In this document: positions 1 through 9,923 of the stretch, in pieces
Numbering within the stretch: position 1 is the first letter of the stretch
Layout of the letters: each line of letters begins with the position of its first letter
DNA from: Phycisphaeraceae bacterium
GTDB lineage: Bacteria > Planctomycetota > Phycisphaerae > Phycisphaerales > Zrk34
Assembly: GCA_028282685.1 (NCBI GenBank)
Contig: JANQHK010000094.1
Location: 1 to 64,000 of the forward strand
Reading direction: 5' to 3'
DNA length: 64,000 nt
Made by a program: the position numbers and the translations under genes
The notes under the pieces: model-generated
Told to the model about the DNA's origin: nothing
Databases searched by the model: none
The model's input: only the letters and a program-made list of their open reading frames with translations

Positions 1-380
1 CCGCCGTCACCGTGGATTTCATCGACGGCAACGGCACGTTCCACGGCGGGGCGATCCTGCCCGGAGCGCAGATGATGCTCGACGCCCTGCACCAGCGCAC
101 CGCACAACTGCCTGAACTGACGTTCACCAGGCCGGACGAAGCGATCGGCCATTCGACCGGCCAGGCGATGCTCGATGGCGCATTTCACGGCATCCGCGGC
201 GCGGTGCGCGAGCTGGTCGAAAAATACGCCGAGGTGTACGGCGCGTATCCCCGCGTGATCGCCACTGGAGGCAACGCCCATCTGCTGTTCGATGGCTACG
301 AACTGGTGGAGCAGACCATCGACGACCTGACCCTGCGCGGCATGGTCGTCACCCACGCCAAGGCATTGGAGCAGGCGTAA
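1..380 (+). CDS. coaX: Type III pantothenate kinase CoaX, C-terminal part
   Basis: The window opens inside this gene; the frame is open from position 3 to the TAA at 378-380, about 125 residues. CoaX phosphorylates pantothenate in the first step of coenzyme A synthesis and belongs to the ASKHA fold. Visible signatures are the AVTVDFID strand, the GGAILPG loop just after it, STGQAML, and the late phosphate-binding ATGGNA motif. Type III kinases are usually about 250-260 residues, so roughly half is missing upstream. The next gene starts 10 bp downstream on the same strand, so they are probably cotranscribed. Assignment is firm from the ordered motifs. Confidence 0.88.
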   Translation, partial: AVTVDFIDGNGTFHGGAILPGAQMMLDALHQRTAQLPELTFTRPDEAIGHSTGQAMLDGAFHGIRGAVRELVEKYAEVYGAYPRVIATGGNAHLLFDGYELVEQTIDDLTLRGMVVTHAKALEQA

Positions 381-390
381 TCATTGCATC

Positions 391-1452
391 ATGTCATCGG
401 AACTGCACTACACGCTGGTCACCGCCGATGCGCCGGGCGCGATTGCGATCATCCAGTTGACCGGCGCCGGCGCCGCCGAGCGCATCGGCAGTTGGCTGGG
501 CAAACCCGTCGCAGCGCGCGCGCGACTGGTGGACCTGGGCGGCATCGATGAGGCAATCGCCGCGGCATTACGGGACGACTGGGTGCAACTGATGCCGCAT
601 GGCGGACTGCGCGTGATCCAGCGACTGACGGAGACGTTGGACACGCTCGGTTTCACCGCGGCCGATCGGATCGATCCCCGCCTTCTCTATCCCGAAGCCA
701 CCAGCGACCTGGAAGCGGACATGCTGTTGACCTTGGCGCGGGCGGCCAGTCCCGCGGCCATCGATCCCCTGTTGCGGCAACCGGCGTTATGGCGACAGGC
801 CATCGAACGCAACGACATCGATCACGAAATGATCCTGCGGGGCAGCCGAATGCGGAATCACTTGATCGATCCGCCGACGGTGGCCATCGTCGGGCGCGCC
901 AATGTCGGCAAGAGCACACTGACCAACCGCGTAATGGGTCGCGCGGCGAGTCTGACCGCGGACCTACCGGGCACGACGCGCGACTGGGTGGGCGGGTTGG
1001 CGGAGTTGCCGACGCCGATCGGCGACCTGGCGGTGCACTGGTTCGACACGCCGGGCTTGCGAGAAAGCGACGACCCGATCGAGCGGGAAGCGATCGCCCT
1101 TTCCCGCCGTGTACTGGAATCGGCCGACGTGCTGATCGCCCTGCGCGATCCGGAAACGGATTGGCCGGACGAAGACTCCCTGCCGCGCCGCGTTGACCTG
1201 CACGCGGTGAACAAGATCGACCTCGCCCCTGCCGTCCCTGACCAGGTTCCGGACGGCTCACCGGCCCTGCCAATCAGCGCAGTAACGGGCGAAGGCCTGG
1301 ATGCGTTGTTTGCGGCGGTGGTGGAAAAACTGGGCCTGACACGGCACGGAGCCAATGCCCCGGCCGACCTGTGGGCCTTTTCTGAACGCCTGCACGGGTT
1401 AATTTCCGATAAAGACGATGAGGGATTGGCCCGTTATTCGGATGCGTGTTGA
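391..1452 (+). CDS. MnmE-like GTPase paralogue lacking the C-terminal Cys motif
   Basis: A 353-residue protein with one Ras-like G domain at about residues 163-317: P-loop GRANVGKST, switch region with PGTTRDW, G3 DTPG, G4 NKID, G5 SAVTGEG. The first 120 residues resemble the tetrahydrofolate-binding N-domain of MnmE ([11 protein letters not shown] near the start, then [11 protein letters not shown]). The protein stops shortly after the G domain, so the second helical half and the FC(V/I)GK active-site tail of real MnmE are absent. A complete MnmE is encoded on the minus strand near 14 kb, so this is a second, shortened family member. A tRNA-modifying role cannot be assumed. It has only one G domain, which excludes Der/EngA. 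Confidence 0.8.
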   Translation: MSSELHYTLVTADAPGAIAIIQLTGAGAAERIGSWLGKPVAARARLVDLGGIDEAIAAALRDDWVQLMPHGGLRVIQRLTETLDTLGFTAADRIDPRLLYPEATSDLEADMLLTLARAASPAAIDPLLRQPALWRQAIERNDIDHEMILRGSRMRNHLIDPPTVAIVGRANVGKSTLTNRVMGRAASLTADLPGTTRDWVGGLAELPTPIGDLAVHWFDTPGLRESDDPIEREAIALSRRVLESADVLIALRDPETDWPDEDSLPRRVDLHAVNKIDLAPAVPDQVPDGSPALPISAVTGEGLDALFAAVVEKLGLTRHGANAPADLWAFSERLHGLISDKDDEGLARYSDAC

Positions 1453-1481
1453 TTGCCGGTCCCCGGGCATTGGATTACACT
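1453..1481 (+). promoter_or_regulatory. Sigma70-like promoter for the 1510 lipoprotein gene
   Basis: TTGCCG at 1453-1458 and TACACT at 1476-1481 are separated by 17 bp, followed by a leader of about 20 bases containing GTGAGG seven bases before the ATG at 1510. Hexamers and spacing match the sigma70 pattern; no transcript evidence is available. Confidence 0.5.
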
Positions 1482-1509
1482 GACCCATTCGCGGAAGTGA
1501 GGTGTCGGT

Positions 1510-2064
1510 ATGGATAAGCCGGTACGGATCGTAGCGGCGCTGGCTGGTCTGATTTTGGCCGGCTGCCAGACGAACAGCGCGTCACGGACGCCCCCCCCCA
1601 CGGACGCCGCCGCGGCCAACGGGACCAACCCGCCCCGATACGTTCAGCCGACGAGTCTGTTGGCCAAATCGCGTACGGAGGTGCCCGATCTGCCGGTGCC
1701 GGTGGGCTTCGACCTGATGGAGGACATCAGCCGCAGCTACGAATCGGCCGGCGCGCGATTCATCGACCACAGCTACCGCGGCAGGGACGACAAGGCGGAG
1801 GTGGAGCGGTTCTGCCGGATTCACCTGCCGATGAAAAGCTGGACGATGCGCGGCTCGCAGATGGTGCGCGGCACGTTCACGATGCGGTACGAAAAGGGCA
1901 GCGAGTACCTGGAAGTGCGCATCTGGACCGAGGAATCGTGGACCGGCGACAAAACCGTGTTTCAGTACAACGTGCAGACACTCGGGCGCGGAGAGTCCGA
2001 GATCTACAAACAAAGTTACCAGCGACTCCGGGAGCAGCACCGCTCCGATGAGTCGCGCCAGTAA
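1510..2064 (+). CDS. Hypothetical lipoprotein
   Basis: A 184-residue protein with a short lipoprotein signal: charged start, hydrophobic stretch and a lipobox ending LILAGC, so Cys19 would be lipidated. A Pro/Ala/Thr-rich linker follows, then a soluble domain of about 120 residues rich in aromatic and charged residues (GFDLMEDISRSYESAG near its start). The domain is not one I can name. A promoter lies just upstream, and the next gene starts 12 bp after the stop, so it probably leads a unit with the TPR protein and the pseudouridine synthase. Location is inferred as the outer face of the inner membrane or the outer membrane. Confidence 0.75.
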   Translation: MDKPVRIVAALAGLILAGCQTNSASRTPPPTDAAAANGTNPPRYVQPTSLLAKSRTEVPDLPVPVGFDLMEDISRSYESAGARFIDHSYRGRDDKAEVERFCRIHLPMKSWTMRGSQMVRGTFTMRYEKGSEYLEVRIWTEESWTGDKTVFQYNVQTLGRGESEIYKQSYQRLREQHRSDESRQ

Positions 2065-2076
2065 TCGGGACCGACC

Positions 2077-2907
2077 ATGGACAGCCAGGAACGGCATGAG
2101 CTGAAACAAAACGATCTGTACGAGTTTCTCACGCACTTCAAACAATGGTGGGAGAAAAACGGAACCGGCACGCTGCTGATCATCTGCTGCCTTCTCGGCG
2201 GTGTGGTGGGCTACCGCTGGTACAGCGGACGCGAGGCGCGTTTCCTGAATGATGCCTGGAGCGAGTTGGCCATGGCGCAGGAACCGGAGCAGATGGTGCG
2301 GGTGGCGGAGGATTATCCGGATACGCCGGTCGCCGCCAAGGCGCTGCTGCGCGCCGCCGACCGCTTGCAGGAACAGGCCCTGTTCGGCATCCCCGACGAA
2401 ACCGGCAACGCCCCGCCGCGCATCCTCAACCCCGAGCAGACGCAGCAGTATCGCGAACGTGCCGTCAAGCTGTATCAGAACGTCCTGGAGCAGGGACACA
2501 GTGGCGACCAACCTTCGTTAATTGCACTCAACGCACGCCTGGGGCTGGCCGCGGCATACGAATCGCTGGGCCAATTCGATCAGGCCGAGCAGCAATACCG
2601 CGCCCTGCAGGAAGAGGCCGGCGTACACGGGATACTGGCGAGCAAAGCCGCCGTCGGCCTTGAACAGCTGGACGAACTGCGCGAGCCGGTGATTTTTCCC
2701 GACGCTCCACCGCTGCCACCCGCGCCAATACTGCCCGAAACCACCGGGACGGTCGATCCGATCATGCCCGAGGTGACACCGATGCCGTTGCCCGGGTTCC
2801 AGAATCCGCTGGAACTGCCGCAGCCCGATGACGAGGCGACCGAACCGTCGGCTGACCAGACGGACGACATGCCGCTGAACAATCCGCTCGCCCCGGAAAC
2901 TCCATGA
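2077..2907 (+). CDS. Membrane-anchored TPR protein, YfgM-like
   Basis: 276 residues. A charged cytoplasmic start is followed by one transmembrane helix at about residues 31-48 (GTLLIICCLLGGVVGYRWY) and then helical TPR-like repeats to about residue 210. The last 65 residues are rich in Pro, Glu and Asp. Topology and layout resemble YfgM, a periplasmic-facing SecYEG-associated protein, but the match is by architecture only. The stop overlaps the start of the next gene (ATGA), which implies translational coupling to the pseudouridine synthase. The likely role is scaffolding in the periplasm; partners are unknown. Confidence 0.7.
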   Translation: MDSQERHELKQNDLYEFLTHFKQWWEKNGTGTLLIICCLLGGVVGYRWYSGREARFLNDAWSELAMAQEPEQMVRVAEDYPDTPVAAKALLRAADRLQEQALFGIPDETGNAPPRILNPEQTQQYRERAVKLYQNVLEQGHSGDQPSLIALNARLGLAAAYESLGQFDQAEQQYRALQEEAGVHGILASKAAVGLEQLDELREPVIFPDAPPLPPAPILPETTGTVDPIMPEVTPMPLPGFQNPLELPQPDDEATEPSADQTDDMPLNNPLAPETP

Positions 2908-4127
2908 CCGAAGCACCGGACCAGCCATCGGGCGATGAGGTTGCCGGTGATGAACTGATCGATCCCGAAGCGCCGTCGGCATGCGAGGAGTCCGATCATC
3001 CCGAACATCGCCGATTCCGACTCACGCGCGATCTGAACAAGCGACTGGACCGCTATCTCTGCGATCGGCTGCCCGGCCTGAGCCGCTCCCGTCTTCAGAA
3101 ACTGATCAACGAAGGCGCGGTTTCGGTCAACGGGCGCACTCCGAAAAGCTCGACAAAAATCCGACTCGGCGATGAGATCGACGTCGTCGTCCCGCCCCCG
3201 CTGATCAAGCAGATTCCGCCGGAAGATATCCCGCTCGACATTCTCTACGAAGACAAGCACCTGATCGTGCTGAACAAGCAGCCGAGTCTTATCGTCCACC
3301 CGGCGCGCAGCAACCTGCACGGCACGCTGCTCAATGGGCTGGCCTGGCATTTCCGCGATGTGCAGACCACCGGCATGGCGGCTCTGAGCAACGTGGGCGT
3401 GGAGGAGTTTCGTCCCGGCGTCGTCCATCGACTCGATAAGGACACCACCGGCTGCATCGTCTTCGCCAAGAACGACGAAGCCCACTGGCGGCTCGGCAGG
3501 CAATTCGAGCAACGCACCGTGCAGAAATATTACCTGGCCATCGTGCACGGCGAGATCACCCCGCCCGGCGATGTCATCGACGCCCCCATCGGCAAGCACC
3601 CCAACATCACCGAGGCCTACGCCGTGCGCCACGACAACACCGGCCGCGATTCCGTGACGATCTATCGCGTGCGCGAAGTCTTCGACGGTTTTTCCCTGGT
3701 GGAACTGGAGCTGAAGACCGGCCGGACCCACCAGATCCGCGTGCACCTGACCTGGCTGGGCCATCCGATCGTCAGCGACATCATCTACGGCGGCGAGCCG
3801 ATCGGCGAACCGGAAATCGCCGCCCCCCCCACCGCCGCGGGCAGTCAGCCGATGTTGACGTTCGCACGCAACAAACCGGACGGCGTGAAAATCTGGGAAC
3901 AGATGGCCGAGCGGGATGACCTGTTGATCTTCCGCCCCGCGCTGCATGCGGCGGTGCTGGAGTTCGATCACCCGGACACCGGCGAACGCATGAGCTTCAC
4001 CGCCCCGCTGCGCGAAGACATGGCCGGATTGCTACGACGTTTACGAGACGAGCGCTCCAAGTCCGGCCCGCTCAAGGCCGACGGCGCGCGCGTGGAGTTG
4101 GACAAGATGGTGCCAAGTCAAACCTGA
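2904..4127 (+). CDS. RluA-family 23S rRNA pseudouridine synthase (RluD-like)
   Basis: 407 residues. An N-terminal S4 RNA-binding domain spans about residues 45-105 (RLDRYLCDRLPGLSRSRLQ). The catalytic domain carries the family motif HRLDKDTTG, whose Asp is the catalytic residue, and the later GRTHQIRVHL motif. The enzyme isomerises uridine to pseudouridine in rRNA; RluD modifies helix 69 of 23S rRNA, but RluA and RluC share these motifs, so the target is not fixed. An acidic 35-residue extension precedes the S4 domain, and about 60 residues near the C-terminus exceed the usual 320-330 length. It overlaps the preceding TPR gene by 4 bp. Confidence 0.88.
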   Translation: MTEAPDQPSGDEVAGDELIDPEAPSACEESDHPEHRRFRLTRDLNKRLDRYLCDRLPGLSRSRLQKLINEGAVSVNGRTPKSSTKIRLGDEIDVVVPPPLIKQIPPEDIPLDILYEDKHLIVLNKQPSLIVHPARSNLHGTLLNGLAWHFRDVQTTGMAALSNVGVEEFRPGVVHRLDKDTTGCIVFAKNDEAHWRLGRQFEQRTVQKYYLAIVHGEITPPGDVIDAPIGKHPNITEAYAVRHDNTGRDSVTIYRVREVFDGFSLVELELKTGRTHQIRVHLTWLGHPIVSDIIYGGEPIGEPEIAAPPTAAGSQPMLTFARNKPDGVKIWEQMAERDDLLIFRPALHAAVLEFDHPDTGERMSFTAPLREDMAGLLRRLRDERSKSGPLKADGARVELDKMVPSQT

Positions 4128-4175
4128 GCGCCGCGACTGTCCGTACAGACAGACAGGTGTTTGCGGTGGGATCAT

Positions 4176-4214
4176 CCGGACCTTCGTCATCCCTTCGGGA
4201 TTCCTCAGGTCCGG
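4176..4214. terminator. Hairpin between convergent genes
   Basis: CCGGACCT at 4176-4183 pairs perfectly with AGGTCCGG at 4207-4214, and inside it ATCCC (4189-4193) pairs with GGGAT (4197-4201) around a TTC loop; the internal gaps are symmetric. It lies between the convergent pseudouridine synthase and korB genes. There is no clear T-run on either strand, so it may be a bidirectional transcript end or a dispersed palindromic unit. Confidence 0.4.
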
Positions 4215-4256
4215 CTTGAGGTCGCTACGTGTCCGCATCACCGGATCGCATGCGAT

Positions 4257-5300
4257 TCACTCATGCAATGCGTGGGTGGGTGCTTGCTCTTTGACTTCGT
4301 AGCAGTCGCCGGTGTAGAGCAGCTTCTGCAGGTCGCCTTGGCCGTTGCGTTCGACCGCATCGGTAATCTGCTGTTCGAGCAACTGCTCGTAGCAGAAGTC
4401 CTGAATCTGGTAGAACACGCCCATCGGCTCGGGGAAGTGCGGATGCATCATACGGCTGAGCATGAAGGCCTTGGCTTCATCGTGCTCATCGTGAATCAGC
4501 AGTTCTTCTTCCTCAACGCCGTGGCCGAGTTCGACGACCTTCGGCTTGCCGCACCGGTCGAGCCAGATGCCCTTGTCGCGCTCCTTGCCGAACAACATGG
4601 GCTTGCCGTGCTCCAGCCAGAGCGTGGCGTCTTCCCTGGTCGCTTTGTCGGTGGCGTACTCGAAGGCCTTGTGATTGAAGATATTGCAATCCTGGTAAAT
4701 CTCGACAAACGCCGTGCCGCGATGCTCGGCGGCGCGCCGGAGAACATCGCCCAGGTTTTTCGAGACATCGACCGACCGCGCCACGAAACTGGCCTCGGCC
4801 GCCAACGCAATCGACAATGGCAACAGCGGCATGTCGATCGAGCCCATCGGAGAACTGCGGGTCTTTTTGCCTTCCTCACTCGTCGGCGAGTATTGGCCTT
4901 TGGTCAGGCCGTAGATGCGGTTGTTGAACAGCAACACGTTGATGTTGAGGTTGCGACGGAGCGTATGCAGCAGGTGGTTTCCGCCGATGGAGAGTCCGTC
5001 GCCGTCGCCGGTGATGACCCACACATCCAGTTCCGGGTTGGCCGCCTTGATGCCCGTGGCGATCGCCGGCGCCCGGCCGTGGATCGAGTGAAAGCCGTAC
5101 GTGTTCATGTAATACGGAAACCGGCTGGAACAACCGATGCCGGAAACGAATACCGTCTTCTCCCGCCGCGCCCCCAGCGCCGCACACACCTTGCGCACCT
5201 GGGTGAGAATGGCGTAATCCCCGCAACCGGGACACCAGCGCACATCCTGATCGGAAGCGAAATCCTTGGGCTTGAGTACGGGCAGTTCGGTGGTCGTCAT
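4257..5300 (-). CDS. korB: 2-oxoacid:ferredoxin oxidoreductase, beta subunit
   Basis: 347 residues, typical for the subunit. It binds thiamine diphosphate: RWCPGCGDY near the N-terminus, the GDGDGLSIGG metal/TPP motif, and NNRIYGLTKGQ after it. With the alpha subunit it oxidatively decarboxylates a 2-oxoacid (probably 2-oxoglutarate) to acyl-CoA and passes electrons to ferredoxin. The gene follows korA on the same strand after 40 bp. Substrate choice between 2-oxoglutarate and other 2-oxoacids cannot be settled from sequence alone. Confidence 0.9.
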   Translation of the reverse strand: MTTTELPVLKPKDFASDQDVRWCPGCGDYAILTQVRKVCAALGARREKTVFVSGIGCSSRFPYYMNTYGFHSIHGRAPAIATGIKAANPELDVWVITGDGDGLSIGGNHLLHTLRRNLNINVLLFNNRIYGLTKGQYSPTSEEGKKTRSSPMGSIDMPLLPLSIALAAEASFVARSVDVSKNLGDVLRRAAEHRGTAFVEIYQDCNIFNHKAFEYATDKATREDATLWLEHGKPMLFGKERDKGIWLDRCGKPKVVELGHGVEEEELLIHDEHDEAKAFMLSRMMHPHFPEPMGVFYQIQDFCYEQLLEQQITDAVERNGQGDLQKLLYTGDCYEVKEQAPTHALHE

Positions 5301-5340
5301 CGTGTGGTTCTTTATGCAGTCTGTGTTGTGCGGACTTCGG

Positions 5341-7263
<1,923 letters not shown>

Positions 7264-7395
7264 CCGATCGTCTCCGTGAACAGGCGGTGTGTTCCTGTCA
7301 TTGTATTCAGCACAAGCGTCGATGGCTACCCGCCTGAATCGACCGCCCGCTCCACTTTTTCAAACGCGGGAGTCCGGCGGCCTTGACCGAGCGCA

Positions 7396-7432
7396 TAAAA
7401 AAACGGCCCAACCGATACGCATCGGTCGGGCC
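7396..7432 (-). terminator. Rho-independent terminator after the 7493 gene
   Basis: Read on the minus strand, a 12-bp stem with one mismatch (7405-7416 with 7421-7432, loop of four) is followed by seven T (7397-7403). It lies about 60 bp past the stop of the small membrane-protein gene, which supports that gene being real. Confidence 0.8.
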
Positions 7433-7492
7433 ACCGGACGCGGGGGGAACGTCAAGGGAGCTTACCGTTCCCGGTCACTTGCCTGGATTCGA

Positions 7493-7681
7493 TCAAACGG
7501 CCTCGGTCCGGTCGGGGTCTGCGGTGCAGCGGGATCGCAGGTAAAGGCCTCCGCCGAGCATGCCCAGTCCGGCCGTCGCCATCGGGCCGACATGCATCAG
7601 CCCGCGCTCGGGCGCAAACAGCAGGAAGCACACACTCACCGCCAAAACCGCCCAGGTCGTTACGATCAAAAACGCTTTCAT
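7493..7681 (-). CDS. Small two-helix membrane protein
   Basis: 62 residues from the ATG at 7681. This start is chosen because GGAAGGGA lies just upstream, whereas the frame's earlier ATG has none. Helix 1 covers the first 20 residues (MKAFLIVTTWAVLAVSV), helix 2 about residues 30-50 with Gly-rich packing (GLGMLGGGLYL). The tail is charged. A strong terminator follows. The sequence matches no family I recognise; it is a predicted inner-membrane protein. Confidence 0.6.
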   Translation of the reverse strand: MKAFLIVTTWAVLAVSVCFLLFAPERGLMHVGPMATAGLGMLGGGLYLRSRCTADPDRTEAV

Positions 7682-7813
7682 CGTTGTTCCCTTCCGCATC
7701 AAGCAATCCGTTCCATACAGACACCATTAAGGTGGAATATAACCGGGGCAGACGCAAGTTCCCGGGCAAGATTTTATGAATCGATTGGAATTCGCTCATC
7801 ACCGCTTCACGGT

Positions 7814-7819
7814 TATACT
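7814..7819 (+). promoter_or_regulatory. Possible -10 box directly before the 7826 start
   Basis: TATACT lies six bases before the ATG at 7826, so transcription would begin at about the A of the ATG. No good -35 hexamer is visible at 16-18 bp, so the site is weaker than the similar one upstream of def. Confidence 0.35.
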
Positions 7820-7825
7820 GCGGAG

Positions 7826-9859
7826 ATGCTGCGATTGACGTGGATACGATGTGTACTGATTGTGACGGTTGTGGCGGCCCCATTCAACCACGCCCGGGCA
7901 CAGGGGGCCACTTCCCCAGCCATGCCGCCCGATCAGGTCCGGGACTTGCGCTCGGCGATATCCGATCTGGAGCAGAACCGACCCGACCGGACACTGGCCG
8001 CGTTAGAGCGATTGGCCCCACAGCCCTTGCATCCATTCATCGGTCATACCGCCGCCCTGCTTCACGGGCAACTGACCGGCGCGTTCCAGCAACGCCGGAA
8101 ATTCTATCTCAACCGCAGCGTGATGCCCGTGGTGGTGCTCGTACCGGATGAAGCGGCGCTGCTGGAAGCGCTGGAGGGATGGAACGATCAATTCTTCTAC
8201 CCGATTCTCATTGAGGACGGCTGGTTCACCCCGATCTTTGTGCGCAGCTTTCAGCCCCGGGCTGTAGTGCGCTGGGCGAAGACGCCGAGCGAGCAGAAAC
8301 CCCAGACCCTTCGGAAAGCGTTGGAACAACGTATCGCCCGGCACAACCGGTCTTTCAACACACCGACCGCACCCCCCCCGCCGGGCCTGGTGGTGATCGA
8401 TCCGGACGACCCGCAGCGCATGGCCGGACTGGCGCTGGCGCTGGGGCACGGCCAACCGATCCACCTGCTGCCCAACAACCAGCGCGTCACCACGATGACC
8501 AAGCCCGGGCAGGCCGAAAAGATGAATGCCGATCTTTTCGAGGCGTTGAACAAAGCCGGCCTGCTGAAGCCGGGCCAATGGTGCGGCCTGACACTGGCCG
8601 GGGAATACCCGCTGCGCTACTCGAGCAAGCAGGGAGAAAAGACGCACCGCATGGCGATGGACGATCGCCTGGGCCGCACGCCCAACGGCCTGCGCATGGC
8701 GGTGACGGGACGGCTGTGGGGCGACGCGCCCCAATCGGTCTACATGGCGATGGGCAGCTTGTTTCTCAATCCCCACCGTGCTCTGTTGTTCGATGACTAT
8801 CCCAACCGGGGCGGTACTTTCATGTCCTACCGTCTCGACCACGCCGTGGCGACGTTGAGCGATCGGCTGACCATCCAGCATATCTCGGGCAAAGATGCTT
8901 CACCCCTGATGCTGCGCAAGGCCGCTCGCACCGGCGCACCGATCGACCTGCTCTGGATGAACACCAGCGGCAACGCCAGGGACATGGCCTTGCGCGGCAA
9001 GGGGTTTCCCAGCGATCTGCCCTGCGATCGGGCCTACGCCTTCTATCTGATTCATAGTTACAGCGCAGCAGCACCCTGGTCGAAGAACACGATGGCGGGC
9101 TGGGCCTTATCCGGCGGGGCCTACTGGATGTTCGGATCGGTCCACGAACCGTACCTGCATGCATTCGTCATGCCGACCGGCATGGCCCACAAAATCAAGG
9201 CCGGCACACCCATCGCCTTCGCCGCGCGGCACCTCCTCGGCCATCCGATGTCACGTCCGTGGAAACTGGCCGCATTCGGCGATCCCTTATTCGCTTTGCG
9301 CACCACCCCCGCCGCGCGTCAGCCGGTGCAATCGATCGCCTACACGCAGGCCATCGATGAAGAAAACACCGCCGATGCGCTGCCCATCGCGTTTCACGAT
9401 GCGCTGCTGAACCACCGGGACAGCGCGCTGCCCCTGGCCCGGCAGATACTCCAATCCGCGAACCATGCCGCCCCGGGCGATCTGGCCCGCGCCGTCTGGC
9501 TGCTCTACCGGGATGAGCAATACCAGGAACTGGCAGTCATCCCACCCCTCAGGGTCAAATCCAGCTACCTGGCACGATGGTGCGTCTGGAAAAGCGGGTT
9601 GATTCTCTTCAACAAATCCGCCGAAGCCGGCAGCGAACAAGCCGCTCGACTGATGCTCCAACGCTTGCTCGAGCAGGGTCTGGATCAAAGGCCGTTGCAA
9701 GCCTGCATGGATCGCTGGATGGAACTGGCCGGCGGAGCGAAAGCCAAAGACCAAATCCTCGCCTTCATCAAGCGGCAATCGCGTAAGGAACTGCCCGGGG
9801 CCTCGAAAAAAGTCCTGGAAAGTACGCTGAAAACACTGGAAGCAGCCGACTCCAAGTAA
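7826..9859 (+). CDS. Large secreted protein of unknown function
   Basis: 677 residues from the ATG at 7826. The open frame extends further upstream, but this start gives a signal peptide (hydrophobic core CVLIVTVVAAPF, cut after ARA). Residues about 35-450 form a globular region with many Trp/Tyr motifs (FDDYPNRGG, WALSGGAYWMFGS); the segment ending AAFGDPLF is reminiscent of the end of caspase-fold secreted peptidases, but I see no certain His/Cys pair. The last 150 residues are helical, possibly TPR-like. A TATACT box ends six bases before the ATG, so the message may be leaderless. Function unknown. Confidence 0.72.
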   Translation: MLRLTWIRCVLIVTVVAAPFNHARAQGATSPAMPPDQVRDLRSAISDLEQNRPDRTLAALERLAPQPLHPFIGHTAALLHGQLTGAFQQRRKFYLNRSVMPVVVLVPDEAALLEALEGWNDQFFYPILIEDGWFTPIFVRSFQPRAVVRWAKTPSEQKPQTLRKALEQRIARHNRSFNTPTAPPPPGLVVIDPDDPQRMAGLALALGHGQPIHLLPNNQRVTTMTKPGQAEKMNADLFEALNKAGLLKPGQWCGLTLAGEYPLRYSSKQGEKTHRMAMDDRLGRTPNGLRMAVTGRLWGDAPQSVYMAMGSLFLNPHRALLFDDYPNRGGTFMSYRLDHAVATLSDRLTIQHISGKDASPLMLRKAARTGAPIDLLWMNTSGNARDMALRGKGFPSDLPCDRAYAFYLIHSYSAAAPWSKNTMAGWALSGGAYWMFGSVHEPYLHAFVMPTGMAHKIKAGTPIAFAARHLLGHPMSRPWKLAAFGDPLFALRTTPAARQPVQSIAYTQAIDEENTADALPIAFHDALLNHRDSALPLARQILQSANHAAPGDLARAVWLLYRDEQYQELAVIPPLRVKSSYLARWCVWKSGLILFNKSAEAGSEQAARLMLQRLLEQGLDQRPLQACMDRWMELAGGAKAKDQILAFIKRQSRKELPGASKKVLESTLKTLEAADSK

Positions 9860-9923
9860 CTGATTTTTCACCTGTTAGACCCGCTCTGGCCGATAGGGGC
9901 TCACAAGGAGGTGTTGCGCGCCG

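Noticed and set aside
391-1452. EngA/Der GTPase
   Set aside because: Only one G domain is present and the N-terminal part is MnmE-like.
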